Shown: positions 23,093-34,916, counted from the stretch's first letter. The stretch is DNA of 64,000 bases from Eucommia ulmoides (GCA_016647705.1 CM028339.1:23041803-23105802), one strand, 5' to 3'. A program made the numbers and translations. The notes: generated from the letters alone by a model not told the origin.

Positions 23093-23977
23093 ATGAGAAG
23101 GTCTGTCAACAAATATTTTGAATTTCATCATGACCAGAGACATTCCACAGAAGACTGTTGCTTACTTAAGAAAGAAATAGAGGCTTTTATCAAGAGAGGG
23201 TACCTCAAGAACTATGTCCATAGGGAAAATAGAAAATCCCGGTTTAAGAAGAATGACTGTCTAGAAGAACACATGGGCCAGAGAAGAAGGAGAAACTGCA
23301 GCCAACCTCCACATCCGGAGAATGAGATCAATGAAGATGACGACCAGTGGGTGGACAATGAAATTAACGTCATGCATGGTAGGCTCGGGAAAACCTCCTC
23401 CTCTCGAAAGAGGCACGAGTATAAGGCGAAGATGAAGGCCGATCAAGACATATATAATGTGATCACGGTCGATGCCATCTCGCACAATATTATCTCTTTT
23501 AGTAAGGAAGACCTTCGTGGGGTAGACACGCCCTATGATGATGCCCTGGTCATCTCAGCTCTGATCAACTATTATAAGAAAAGGTGCATTCTAATCCATG
23601 AAGGTAGTTTAGTCGACATCATCTTCAAGTGAGCCTTTGACAAGATGATAGTAAGGCTAAGCTCCGTTCAACCCATGAAGTCTCCTCTCGTCAGGTTTGG
23701 GGGAGACATCGTCAGCTTGCTTGGATGGGTTTTTTTGCCCATTATGGTAAGGTCCAAGCCCAGGTCAATCACGGTTTGGACTAAATTCCTTATCATGGAT
23801 AGGCCTTCTCCTTACAATTCTATTATTGGATTCTCAACTATTTTCGCCCTAAAGGCCATTTGTTCCCCGTACCATCAAATGATGAAATTTCCTACTAACT
23901 ATGGGATTAGGAAAGTAAGAGAAGAACATGAATTGGCCAGGACATGTGCTAGGAGGGCACTGAAAAAGAAGAAATAA
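23093..23977 (+). pseudogene. Tat gag C-terminus and aspartic protease region
   Basis: 23093-23632 has a zinc-binding-like FHHDQRHSTEDC block (compare the CxxHxxxGHxTxxC pattern of Tat nucleocapsid), then a basic linker, then ISFSKEDLRGVDTPYDDALV, which matches the start of Tat protease. The catalytic triad normally found as D-x-G is here HEGS, so the active Asp is lost. A stop at 23630-23632 breaks the frame. 23645-23977 continues the same protease with a FLIMDRPSPYNSIIGFS block and the MKFPT motif that precedes reverse transcriptase. Confidence 0.75.
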
Positions 23978-24179
23978 TAATTACTAACCGGGCCTAAGCT
24001 CATTAAAGTTAGGCTTAGACGCCCTGAGTTCATGGCCTTAGATGGCGATACCGGGCTCAAACCTATCGATGATCCCCGAGAAGAGAAGCTCGATCCCCAA
24101 CCTCATGAAAACCTCCTGGAGGTACCTATTCATCCTTCTATCGAAGGGAGAATTGTAAGAATATGAGCTAAACTCAGTC

Positions 24180-24960
24180 CCGAGCAGAGGACTGAGCTCA
24201 CCAACTTGCTGCAGGAGAACTTTGATGTCTTTGCCTGTTCTCACAATGAGCTTCCGAGAATTGATCCCGGGGTGGCCATGAATCGTTTACACGCTAATGT
24301 GCATTACCCCCCAGTTCAATAGAAGGGGAGAAAATTCCACACTGATCAGCAAAATATCATTGAGGAAGTGATGGAAAAGCTCATCAAGTCCGATGTCGTG
24401 GAATAAGTCAAATTTCCAGACTGGATGTCCAACATGGTCCTCGCTCCTAAGGCCGAAAACAAATGACGCCTTTGCATAGACTTTAAAGACTTGAATAAGG
24501 CCTACGCAAAAGGATTCTTCCCCTACCAAAGATAGACATCGTTATAGACGCCACTGTTTCATACGAGCTCTTGAGTTTTCTTGAAGCTTATGCCGGCTAT
24601 AATCAAATTCTAATGTACCCCCCTTGATAAGAGCAAAACCTCATTTATCTAGACCGAGGGACGTACTGTTACAAGGTCATGCCATTTGGGCTACACAACG
24701 CCAGGGCAACATATCAATGATTAGTCAATAAAATGTTCAAAGAGGAGATCAGGCGGACCATGGAAGTTTATATAAATGACATGCTAGTTAAAAACAACCA
24801 AGCTCAGGAACATATCGGGCATCTCTAGGCCTACTTCAACATGCTCTGAGTCCATCGTATGAAGCTCAATCGAAGCAAATGCATATTTGGAGTATACGCG
24901 GGTAAGTTCCTCGGGTTCATGGTGCGGAGCCGGGATGGTTCTCATAGCTCCTAACAAAGA
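24180..24960 (+). pseudogene. Tat reverse transcriptase relic
   Basis: Read across several in-frame stops, the plus strand shows the core blocks in order: SDVVE, FPDWMSNMVLAPK, RLCIDFKDLNKAY, FFPLPKIDIVIDAT (one frame change), AYAGYNQI, MPFGLHNARATYQ, and a VYINDMLVK block in place of the catalytic YVDDMLVK. The first catalytic Asp of the pair is therefore Asn. Several stops replace Trp or Gln/Arg codons by single transitions. The fold is unambiguous for a gypsy reverse transcriptase, but no functional product is possible. Confidence 0.82.
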
Positions 24961-24984
24961 AAAAATTGAATATGCTTTAAGACT

Positions 24985-25290
24985 ACGAATAACAACGAGG
25001 CTGAATATGAAGCTCTTCTCGCAAAATTTGCGATTAGCAAGGGATTTCAACGTAAAGGCTCTCTAGGTTGTTAGCAACTCTCGGCACCCTCAACTTGTAG
25101 TTAACCAAATGAATGAGGATTACCTTGCCAAAGACTCGAGCATGACTACCTATCTGGAGAGAGTAAAAACACTAATGGTGGACTTTGAAGACATTAAAGT
25201 CACGCAGATTCCCTAAAAAGAGAATAGGTATGTAGAGACTCTGGCTAACCTGGCCTCAACAGTATAATATACATTAAAGAGGACAAAACT
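24985..25290 (+). pseudogene. Tat RNase H relic
   Basis: A NNNEAEYEALLAKFAI block near 24990-25040 matches the RNase H core of Tat polyproteins. A decayed stretch leads to PLAS-type alanine-rich remains near 25245. The expected connection between reverse transcriptase and this block is largely missing, so a deletion of several hundred bases is likely at about 24950-24985. Confidence 0.65.
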
Positions 25291-25399
25291 TGTGGAATAT
25301 CTGGATTAGCTGAGCACAACGACATCTGACAAGGTCGCAACCATCTACAAGCTCAATAATGAGCCAACTTGGCTTGACCCGATTAAAGATTTTATTAAA

Positions 25400-26437
25400 A
25401 AAAGGTGCCCTGTCCAACGACCGTGCTAAGGCCAGAAGAATGAGATACCATATCGCGAGGTACGCAGTCCTAGATGGAGTGCTGTATCGGAAGTCCTACT
25501 CAGGTCCTTACTCTAGGTGTCTCTGACCTAAGGAGGCCGAATATGTAATTAGAGAGGTTCACTATGGGGTATACCACAATCATGTAGGGGGCATATTCTT
25601 AGCTCGGAAACTCCTCTAGCACGAGTACTACTAACCCAAGATTCTAGAAGATGCAAGAGAATTCGTGAAGACATGTGACAAGTGCTAGTAGTTTGCCACC
25701 TACCCACATGCCCTACTAACTGTGTTGGTACCCATGACCAGCCTATGGTCGTTCGCTCAGTGGGGTATCGATCTTCTCGGTCCCTTCTCCCAAGGCACCG
25801 GCCAAAGGAAGTTTTTGATCGTGGTAATTAATTATTTTACAAAATGGGTAGAATCCGAGCCCCTAGACAAAATTACTAAAGAGAATATCAGAGATTTCTT
25901 GTGGAAAAGCATGATTTGCCGATTCGGTTTCCCCAAGGCCATCGTTTCAGACAACGACAAACAAGTTAACAATGACCTCTTTGCCGACCTCTGCTCGAGA
26001 TTGGGGATCAGCAGGCATTTTTCCTCCCCAAGTTATCCTCAAGCAAATGGTCAAGTCGAGGTCACCAATTGTACCATCTTGCAAAATCTAAAGACAAGGA
26101 TTCACAAGTCTAAGGGCCTATGGGTTGAGGAACTCTACCTCGTTTTTTGGGCATATCACACAACGGCCAGAACTTCAACAGGTGAAATACCCTTTGCAAT
26201 GAAATTTGGGTATGAGATTGTCATCCCAATTAACATTAGCATGTCATCACCGAGAACATCGACCTCCTTTAACCGAGCTGAGAATGAAGCAGCACTAGCA
26301 CTAAACCTGGACCCCTGGAAGATAAAAGATAAAGAGTTCGGGTGCACCAGACTGCTTATCAACAAAGAGCAGTAAGGTACTACAATAGAAAGGTCTGACC
26401 TTGTTCCTTCGAAGTCGATGACCTTGTCCTTAGAAAC
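25400..26437 (+). pseudogene. Tat integrase, first part (interrupted by the chromovirus)
   Basis: 25400-25700 shows the zinc-finger end (HNHVGG, then CDKC) with stops. 25722-26375 is a 217-codon open frame with the catalytic core: Asp in WGIDLLGPF, Asp in VSDNDKQ and Glu in NGQVEV. The core is therefore intact in residues but isolated by stops on both sides. The frame then breaks at about 26375. The coding sequence is cut at 26442 by insertion of the chromovirus and resumes at 38030. Confidence 0.85.
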
Positions 26438-26442
26438 GTCAG

Positions 26443-28425
26443 TGTCACACCCCACCCCTGGCCCCCAATGCCCGTGGTCAGGCGTGACCTCGACTTGATG
26501 TTACCCGACCAATTAACAAATATATATAAACATGTATTGATATAGGTCATTTTTTTTTTTAAAACATTTACCAACTTTAAAATTAAGAAATACACATGTC
26601 CCAAATATCCACAACATAATTACAAAAAGAATGAACATTTCACGGTTCACACCTATCCTGCCAGTCCTAAAAAACGACTTCACCCTCCAACTTTACCTAG
26701 TGCCAGTAGTGGACCCGCCTCTAGCTGAGGTACTTGAGACAACTTATTTTATCGGTGTACTGCCTTCATAATAAAAAAATAATTTATGGATCAAGTACAT
26801 TAAGCAAAACCCATTTTCCTATATGGAAATCTAACCACAATGAACAGTATTAAAATTCACATATATAATCAAGATATAGAAGCCGAATATAAATTAACCA
26901 ATCAAATCACTTTTATATAATAAACTACCAGAAACATAGTTTCTTACTAGCCATAGGATTGTTTCACCTCACGATCGGGAGTTATGACGGTACCGTAACC
27001 CGTACAACTGTGCAATCTAAAATTGCCATCAATGCCTGGGTCATTTAATATCTCCAATGGTATAAGCCAACATATGGTATAAACAATCATATCATGGTGA
27101 TAATCATCATCGTCAACAACAACAACAACAGCAACCACTTGTAGCATTTACCCTCTTGTTAGGTCACAACATAACGTCTTACAGGACATGTCTTCCTGTT
27201 AGGACAAACAACATTCCGTAAGACACGCCCTCCTGTCGGGACCGTACTATGACATAGTGGATAATAATAAAAATCACTTTCCACATTTAAAACTTTACTT
27301 GATCCGCACAATGTTATAAAAGCGTTTATTTTAATAAATATTTTCTTTTAACAATTTAGTACAAAAATATGATTTGGGAATTTATATAAAAGACAGTACG
27401 CTCATCTCGATTTTTGCGTTACTGAATACCCTATCGTTGTAATACTGACGTTGTCGGCTTCGCCTGTGAACTTAACAACGACAGAGCCTAAACTAAAATT
27501 TTATTTAAATAAATCTAATATGCAATACGTGACATTAAAATGCAATCTTTCCCATTTCCAAATTTTTTGATTTTATGAAATTATTAAATGCTCAATTTCT
27601 TAAGTCAATATTAACTGTATAAAAATTATCATAACAACGATTACAAAAACAAATCTGTTAATAATTTAATCTACAGAAAAATATTAATTAACATTCTAAT
27701 CTAGTTTACAATTTTTACTTTTAAATTAACAAAATTCATAATTTAAATATATTTGTTAAAATTATAAATTTAAAATATGTGTGTTTGTGTGTGTGTGTGT
27801 GTGTATTTATATCTATAAACTAATTAAAATTATCTTATACCTATGTACTACATATAGATGTAAAAGAGAATGAGATGTATAAAAAAGACAGTTCGAAACT
27901 TTCTTGAAGATAAGGGGAGAGAGAAAAAAAGCTTGTAATGGAGAGAAAAAAAATCAAAAGTAAAAAAAATAAAATAAAAAAAATATCTATATCTATCTAT
28001 ATATATAATGAACAAAGGCGGTGAATTCATTGCCTTCACCATCATTGTTTTATTATTATTTTTTTAAACTTGTTGTTTTCATATTATTTAGGCACATATC
28101 CATTTGGTGGCTTAAGCATATAAAGACACGTTTTTGTCTTGTTCCTTATTTTTTTCATAAATTATACTAATCTCCCCTTGTAATTTTTTATTTACCATTT
28201 AGACAAAAAAATAATATTTTAAAATAACAATTAATTCCCAAAATTTATGAAGTCAAAATTAAAATTAACATTTAACCCATGAGTTTCAGAGATTAAATTT
28301 TTAAATACCAAAGTGACCCATAAAAATTCTAATTATAATATTTAAATGACACTCTATACCTCATTATTATTATTTTTTTCTAAAATGCAATTAAAAATCA
28401 TGCATATGCAAGATCGGGTCATACA
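26443..28425 (-). repeat. 3' LTR of the chromovirus
   Basis: It runs from TGTCACACCCCACCCC to GGGTCATACA on the plus strand, 1983 bp. Next to its inner end the minus strand has the polypurine TTTTAGGGGGAAGAAT (28426-28441), confirming it as the 3' LTR. It contains a (GT)n run at 27779-27804 and a motif array at 27150-27245. Confidence 0.92.
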
Positions 28426-28429
28426 ATTC

Positions 28430-28755
28430 TTCCCCCTAAAAGAAATTTTGTCTTGAAATTTTAGTTATCTTAAACGAATAAATGCGGATATTTATTCCTT
28501 ATTTCCTCTTCATTTTCCCACGTCGCCTCTTCCATAGAGTGGTAATGCCATAGCACTTTCACCAACATGATTGTTTTCGTTTGTAGCACTTGATTTTTAT
28601 AATTTAGAATATGTACTAACTCCTCAACGTATGATAAGTCTTTTTTCAATTTGATTGGTTAAGAAGTCAACACATGCAAAGGATCCAACACATATTTCCT
28701 AAGCATCAAAAAGTGAAAAACATCGTGTAATCTAGACAATTCTAGCGGCAGAGCT
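28430..28755 (-). pseudogene. Chromodomain-like tail of the chromovirus integrase
   Basis: After the integrase C-terminus the minus strand reads SRLHDVFHFLMLRKYV, then VEELVHILNYKNQVL, KTIMLVKVLWHYHSMEEATWE and KYPHLF, with a stop after LTS. This resembles the CR-type chromodomain end of Tekay/Del elements (VHVSMLRKY, VKVLWxxHxxEEATWE, YPxLF). It reaches to within a few bases of the polypurine tract. Confidence 0.75.
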
Positions 28756-28759
28756 AGTT

Positions 28760-29935
28760 AATAGGCAGGTGTACCAACCTTTTCTCATACGGCCCAATGT
28801 ACCTCAAATTTAGCTCTCCCTTCTTCTCAAATCTCATAATGTCTTTCCACGGAGATATACGTAAAAATACGTAATCACCCACTTTAAATTCCAACTCTCG
28901 TCTATGCTTGTCAGTATAACTCTTTTGCCGACTCCGAGCAGTCTTCAATTTTTCTTGAATCACTTTCACATTTTCTGCCGTCATCTGAGTTATGTCAGGC
29001 ATCAACAATTTTTGTTCCTCAACTTCAGTCCAACAGACTGGAATTCTATATCTTCTGTCATACGACACTTCATACAGTGCCATTTCAATTGCCGAATGTT
29101 AGCTATTGTTATAGGCAAACTCTATCAACGTGAAATAATCATCCCAGCTACCAGGAAATTCTAGAATGCAACCCTTCAAAATATCCTCCAATGTCTAAAT
29201 TATACGCTCTGATTGGCCGTTAGTATGAGGATAGAAGGTTATACTGAATTTTAACTCAGTACCCAGAGCAGCTTGAAGACTAGGTCAGAATCTCGACGTA
29301 AATTTCGGATCTCTATCCAACACTATGGAAATCAGCGCACCATGCAATCTAACAATCTCGTCAATATACAATTTTGTGTACTTGTCCACGGAGTACGTGA
29401 TTTTCAGAATCAGAAGATTAGCAGACTTTGTATGTCTATCAACAATCACCCAAATAGAATTATGTCTATTTTGAGTACGGGGCAATCCCAAAACAAAATC
29501 TATCGTGATATGTTTCCACTTCCATTCTGGGATAGACAAAGGTTGCAATAATCTTCCTGGACGCTGGTGCTCGATCTTAACTTGCTGACAGACAAGACAC
29601 CCAGCAACAAATTCTGCAATTTCTTATTTCATTCCATTCCACCAATAGTGTTTTCGCAAGTCTCTATACATTTCGGTACTGCCTGGATGCATTGCATATG
29701 CTAAGCTGTGCATTTCTTCCAAGATATCTTTCGTTAAATTGACATTATTAGGCACACACAGTCTATTCTCAAACATAACGGCTTCATCATTATCTCTAAC
29801 GCGATAGTCGACTCTTTGATCATTTTTCATTTCGTCTCTGATCTTCCCCAATTGGATATCTGACTTCTGCACTTCTATAATATGGTCAATTAACGTCAGT
29901 CTCAAGGTCAAAGTCGCAAGCAACAATTCCATTTA
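28760..29935 (-). pseudogene. Chromovirus integrase
   Basis: 29932-29624 carries the HHCC zinc-finger part (MHPGSTEMYRDLRKHYWW). 29548-29285 has the first catalytic Asp in ITIDFVLGLPR and the second in VLDRDPKFTSRF. Near 29205-29245 the Glu region reads PHTNGQSERII, followed by a stop. 29083-28754 is the C-terminal domain (QKSYTDKHRRELEFKVGDYVFLRISPW and RYIGPYE). Frames change between blocks. The domain order is complete, so the element was once autonomous. Confidence 0.87.
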
Positions 29936-29949
29936 ACCAACTGTCAACT

Positions 29950-30199
29950 GAACTCACAGAGATATTAGCTTGGCATATAGGTTAGTATAAATAAGTCAAA
30001 GTTGCGCAACTGAACCTGTCGATTTCCAACTTAACACATCTGCTACAACATTAACCTTTCCAAGATGATAATGGATTGTACAATCATAATCCTTGATCAA
30101 TTTCATCCAACACCTCTATCTTAGATTCAGTTCTTCTGAGTAAATAAATAAATATTTTAAACTCTGGTAGCCAATGTATATCTCGCATGTCTTGCCATA
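29950..30199 (-). pseudogene. Chromovirus RNase H, second part
   Basis: From 30199 the minus strand reads YGKTCEIYIGYQSLKYLF, KLIKDYDCTIHYHLGKVNVVADVLS, the RNase H end and linker of Tekay/Del elements (family: CEIYTDHKSLKY, NVVADALSR). There is a stop after NLR. This is the far side of the solo LTR. Confidence 0.82.
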
Positions 30200-31807
30200 T
30201 GATAGGTGTAAAATACCTATCTATTTCTAAATCAAATTTACCAGTTTTCGAGTATTTTATTAAAGTTTTAATATCTTTTCAGCTATTTTTATAAGTCAGG
30301 AGTAGGGCCTTAAACAATCGACAAACTGAGGGAAATGGTGGAAAAAAGGGTAGCTAAAAGATAAAAAAAAAAAATGGACGTTTCAAGAATAGCAGAAATA
30401 CGCCTAGGCAAAGTTTCCACCGCCTAGGCGAAAATCCGTCAGAAGGTTGAACAGCTGAAGTGTTGAAATCTGCCTAGGCGAAGTTTCCACCGCCTAGGTG
30501 AAAATCCATCAGAAGGTTGGAAGTGCTGAAATGTTGAAATCCGCCTAGGCGAAGTTTCCACCACCTAGGCGGAATTCCATCAGAATGTTGAAAGTGCTGA
30601 ATACTGGAACTGCTTAAATGCTGAAATCCGCCTAGGCAATGTTTCTACCGCCTAGGCGGAAATCAGTCAGAATGAAAGAAGACGGAGAAGTTAGTCCTCC
30701 GCCTAGGCGAATAAACTATCGCCTATGAGGATTTCTAACCGACTTAAACTCTGCCTAGGCGAAGATTCTACCGCTTAGGCGAATTTTGCAAAACAGGGCA
30801 AAATATCTGTTTAGATATTTTTGAAACCTTTGGCCTATTTATACCCCTTTCCCACATCTGAAAAAGGGAGTTGATGATCCCTAACCCTAGTAAAGAGTTC
30901 TTAAACTATATTTTGGAGATCAAGGAGGAGATTTATCATTCGGGCAAAGACGAATCACTTGCGGATCAATCATTAGTGACAGTGGATCGTTTCACTTTCA
31001 GATTTGATCGTTCTTCTCTTGTTTTTATCTTTGTAATTACTTTTTCATATCTAACAATGTTGAATCCCTCTTATTTTGTATGGTATATAGCTAAGATTTT
31101 GTAGTATTAGTTAAATGTTACTTAGGTGTAGTTGAAATCATGTAAATGTTAAGTTGAATGAATTAATGTTACTTTAACGTGTTGTTTGTCTAAATCCGAT
31201 TGTGTTTACTGTTATTCTTGATATTATGCTTGTATTGATAAACCGAGAATACGGGGTTTGACACTCGGAAGAAGTAACCCTGGATTCAGACTAGGGTAAA
31301 TGTAACGTGACGTTCTAACGACCTGGGAGGGCGTTAGAATGTATGCAATCCATGACATTGGCTTAAGCCTCACATGACCTAGGGTCGTTAAGGCATTGAG
31401 GGGGACTTCTTTGTTGACACGAAGTCGTGTGATCCCCTATCTTACACTCGGGAGAGGTAGCGGAGGAGTTATCGATACAGAGATTGTCGGAATAGATAAA
31501 AACCGTTATAACTAACTTAATGAGGTCAATTATGCATTATGTGAAAGAAATCAATACCTAAGTAATTAGTGTAATTAGAATTAACCTAATAGGTGTCATT
31601 TATCTTAGTAGATTAAATAGAACACAAACTATTTTTGATTAGTCGAGATAATAAGAAACTATTTTAATCACAATATTCAACCGAATTACACGTGTTTCCC
31701 AGTAGAACGATATCCGATCTTACAAGATCCATTATATTAAAACTAGACCTCGTATACTTGCGAGTAGTCAATACCGCGAGGACAACGATGAAATCCTCGC
31801 ACGTACA
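30200..31807 (+). mobile_element. Solo LTR, family A, inside chromovirus RNase H
   Basis: It starts TGATAGGTGTAAAATACC and ends CGCACGTACA, 1608 bp, flanked by exact CCATA (30195-30199, 31808-31812). It splits the RNase H frame between LWRYYLYG and KTCEIY, which join perfectly when it is removed. Its first 150 bp and its centre (the (T)CGGGAGAGGTA and ACCGTTATAACTAAC blocks) match the other family A LTRs in reverse. A TATA box (CTATTTATACCC) lies at about 30835. It holds the palindrome array at 30401-30785. Confidence 0.94.
30401..30785. repeat. Paired CCGCCTAGGCGG palindromes in the LTR
   Basis: Twelve near-copies of the 12-bp palindrome CCGCCTAGGCGG occur as six pairs. Members start at 30401/30421, 30471/30491, 30542/30562, 30629/30649, 30700/30720 and 30752/30772, spaced 20 bp throughout. 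The spacer within a pair is mostly AAGTTTCCAC-like. Pairs are 53 to 87 bp apart, separated by TCAGAAGGTTG-AAGTGCTGAA-type text. The array ends 50 bp before the TATA box. Confidence 0.95.
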
Positions 31808-32199
31808 CCATACAGATAATATCTCTAAAGCTTTAAAATAAACACAATCGCCGTCAACTCCAAATCATGTGTCAAGTAGTTACACTCATGATTCTTTAAT
31901 TGTCGAGAGGCATATGCAATCATGTGTCCAGGTTGCATCAATACACAACCTAGCCCCTGGTGTGAAACGTAACTATATATAAAAAAGCCACCACCTTCTG
32001 TTGGGAGAAAAAGTATCGGCGCTGATATCAATATATTTTTAAGCTCTTGGAAGTTCTATTCACATCTATTAGTCCACTCAGATTTAGTTTCCTTGCGAGT
32101 CAAACAGGTCAACGGGGTTGTTATAACAGAAAATCCTTGTACAAACCAGTGAAAATAACCCGCTAATCCTAGGAAGCTTCGAACTTCTGTCATACTCTT
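31808..32199 (-). pseudogene. Chromovirus RNase H, first part
   Basis: The minus frame 32031-31825 reads [24 protein letters not shown], the RNase H core of chromoviruses, and runs into [17 protein letters not shown] at the edge of the solo LTR. The DASH-type first catalytic Asp is replaced (SYVSHQGLG). It continues at 30199. Confidence 0.8.
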
Positions 32200-33018
32200 T
32201 GATCTTTCCCACTAAACAACGATTTTGGCTTTCTTTGGGTCAACTTGAATACCATCACTTGAGATAACATGTCCCAAAAATACAACTTTGTCTAGCCAAA
32301 GCTCACATTTACTGAATTTTGCATACAATTGTTTTTCTCTCAAAATCTGTAGCACAATCTTAAGATGCTCTGCATGCTCTTCTTTATTTTGGGAATAAAT
32401 CAATATATAATTAATAAACATAATGATGAACTGATCTAAATAGGGCTGGAAGATTCAATTCATTATATCCATAAATACAACAGGGGCATTTGTCAATCTA
32501 AATGACATAACTAGAAATTCATAATGTCCATATCTTGTACGGAATGCCATCTTCGACACATTATTGTCTCTTACTTTCAACTGATGATATCCTGATCGAA
32601 GATCTATTTTGAAAAATACCCTAGCCTTCTGTAACTGATCGAATAAATCATCAATTCTGAGCAACGGGTATTTATTATGAATCATCACCTTATTTAATTT
32701 CCTGTAATTGGTGCACATTCTCAGAGTGTCATCCTTCTTCCTTACGAATAACACTGGAACTCCCCACAAAGAAACACTAGTCCTGATAAACCCACGGTCT
32801 AACAGATCTTACAATTGAATCTTCAGTTCCTTTAGCCCGGTAGATGTCATACGATAGAGTGAAATTGATATAGAAGAAGTACCCGGAAGTAATTCGATAG
32901 TAAATTCAATTTTCCTATCCATTGACAGCCTTAACAATTCTTCTAGAAATGCATCGAGATAATCCCCAACCACTGGGATATCTGTCATCTGTACCTCATT
33001 TTGACTAGTGTCAATCAC
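32200..33018 (-). pseudogene. Chromovirus reverse transcriptase
   Basis: 33018-32809 is the N-terminal lead-in (IEFTIELLPGTSSISISLYRM). 32769-32455 has [30 protein letters not shown] and [12 protein letters not shown]. After a break, 32421-32212 has FINYILIYS where the family has FIDDILIYS, so both catalytic Asp are lost (Asn, Tyr), and then [11 protein letters not shown]. The blocks are in the right order for a Tekay/Del reverse transcriptase, and the changes make it non-functional. Confidence 0.87.
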
Positions 33019-33123
33019 ATGTGCGAGGTATCCCTGACATCCTTTTTTTAATAATTTTTTTGCCTCTAGAACTTAAATCAAACTAACAGGGGTAATGATT
33101 CTATCCCCCGAAAATACAAACTC

Positions 33124-33588
33124 TTACTCGCTTGAGACTCGAAAAGTAACTTCCTTTTTAAAACAATCGACTATGATATGATAGCCAAATAGCAAATCTA
33201 TACCTAGTATCACATCAAAATCGTGAATACGCAGAGGTAATAGATCAAACAACAATTTTTTATCACCAATACGAAACAGGTTGTCTTTATACACACTATC
33301 TATCAACACTGACTCACCTACAGAGGTAGAAATAAGAACACCATATGACAAAGAAGTAGAAAATTTTCCTACATGCATCATAAAGGTCACCGAAACGAAT
33401 GAATGAATAGAATCGAGATCGATAAGTGTACGTGCATCTCTATCATATAAAGACATGATACCTGTAACTACATCCGGCCCATTCGGGGTAGCCTGCACAT
33501 CCTGCTGAGTAGTAGTATATACACGATGTCGAGTCGGAGGTCTACCAGCCAATCCTTTACCTAGCCCGTAAACACTACTAAGGCCAAC
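33124..33588 (-). pseudogene. Chromovirus protease
   Basis: The minus frame 33552-33124 reads ARTLIDLDSIHSFVSVTF, where the family has a D-S/T-G-A-S-H-S-F active site. The catalytic Asp-x-Gly is altered (DLDSIHSF), so it should be inactive. A FDVILGIDLL block (family: DVILGMDWL) follows at the expected distance. It joins to the gag end once the solo LTR is ignored. Confidence 0.8.
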
Positions 33589-34911
33589 TGGTAGCGCGTA
33601 AATTACGTCGCTACTTTTACCGCAAGTGTACGGGTCAAGTTTTAGTATAAATTGGGAAGAGTAAGGGTTATCAAATCCACAAGGATTGGATTAGAATTAT
33701 TGTTTAAGTACCACGATTGTTATAACCTAATTTTATTTAGGCGATAAAAAATAAGATTTTGTTTATAAATATAAAATACCAATCTAATTAACTAATTAAA
33801 CTAATATACTAATATTGATGTTTAATGGGAGTAAATTGTTTAGGGATTAACTTCGTCCACTTAAACGTGTTCGTTTCAATCTAGTTTACATTAACGGCAT
33901 TCATCCTATCCGACAATCTCGGTATTAAAATCTCATTCACTACCTCTCCCGAGTGTAAAATGAATGAATATGTGATTTCGCGTCAACGCCGAAGTCCCCC
34001 TTGAGCGTCTATACGACACTTGGTCACATGAGTTTCGCCCCAACGTCACGGATTGCACACCTTCTACGCCCTCCCGGGTCATTAGATCATCGCGTTGTGT
34101 TTAAACCCTAGTCCGAATCTGGGGTTACCTCTTTTGAGTGTCAAATCCCGTATTCTCAAAATCAACCCTAATATAATAACAAGCATATTAAGATTGTAAT
34201 AAAATGGTAAACACAATCGGATAAACATGAACAACCATTAATGAAATATAGATTTATTCAAACAACGTTTTCATACACGAATCACTCCCTAGACAATATA
34301 TGTTTAGATATACATGGCCATAACCAAATATACAACTAGAAACAAGCTAAACATATACAAAATTATCAACCAAACAAAGAATAAAATAGAGAAACGAGGA
34401 GACTAGCCATTATCCGAAGAATCGACGCTAAAACCGCTCCGAGAATGTTTTCTCTTCTTCGCGTTATGATCTTCTCTTGGTTGATAGACCTTGGAGCTCT
34501 CAAGACACTCCCAAAAATATTTTGTGGGGGGGGAGAAAATGAAATATCTCAAAATATCCTAAAATATCTGCTGTCGGACTACTGCAGCGGTGAGGAAGTC
34601 AACAACCTTCTGCTGGATAACCGCTGTAGCGGTGGTTTCACCGCTACAGCGATGGAGAATTCAACAACTCTCTCTACTTTGACCGCTGCAGCGGTGGATG
34701 TAGATTCTGAATATTGTCTGTTTTGCTCTTTTTCTCTAACGTTCTTCCACCGACTTGCTCATTGATGGACCGTTTTAGTCCCTTTGCACCCCAAACACCT
34801 AATTTATACATAAACAAATAAAAACATGATAAAACATAATAAAACGCTATAAAAAATACTTAAAAACTACCAAAATCGATTTGAGAATAAATAGATAAAT
34901 TACACTTATCA
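33589..34911 (-). mobile_element. Solo LTR, family A, between chromovirus gag and protease
   Basis: Plus-strand ends are TGGTAGCGCGTAAATTACG and GATAAATTACACTTATCA, so on the minus strand it starts TGATAAGTG and ends CTACCA, 1323 bp. It is flanked by an exact CCAAC duplication (33584-33588, 34912-34916). No primer site follows, so it is a solo LTR. It aligns with 2192-3585. It has palindromes of type CCGCTGCAGCGG at 34578-34694, about 215-330 bp from its start. Confidence 0.95.
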
Positions 34912-34916
34912 CCAAC

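Noticed and set aside
30401..30785. Regular short palindromic repeats resembling a CRISPR array
   Set aside because: The repeats come in pairs with conserved, not unique, spacers, sit inside an LTR with a target duplication, and the DNA is plant nuclear. It is an LTR array.
34445..34765. Plus-strand ORF of 106 codons
   Set aside because: It lies wholly inside the family A solo LTR on the non-coding strand and crosses the palindrome array.
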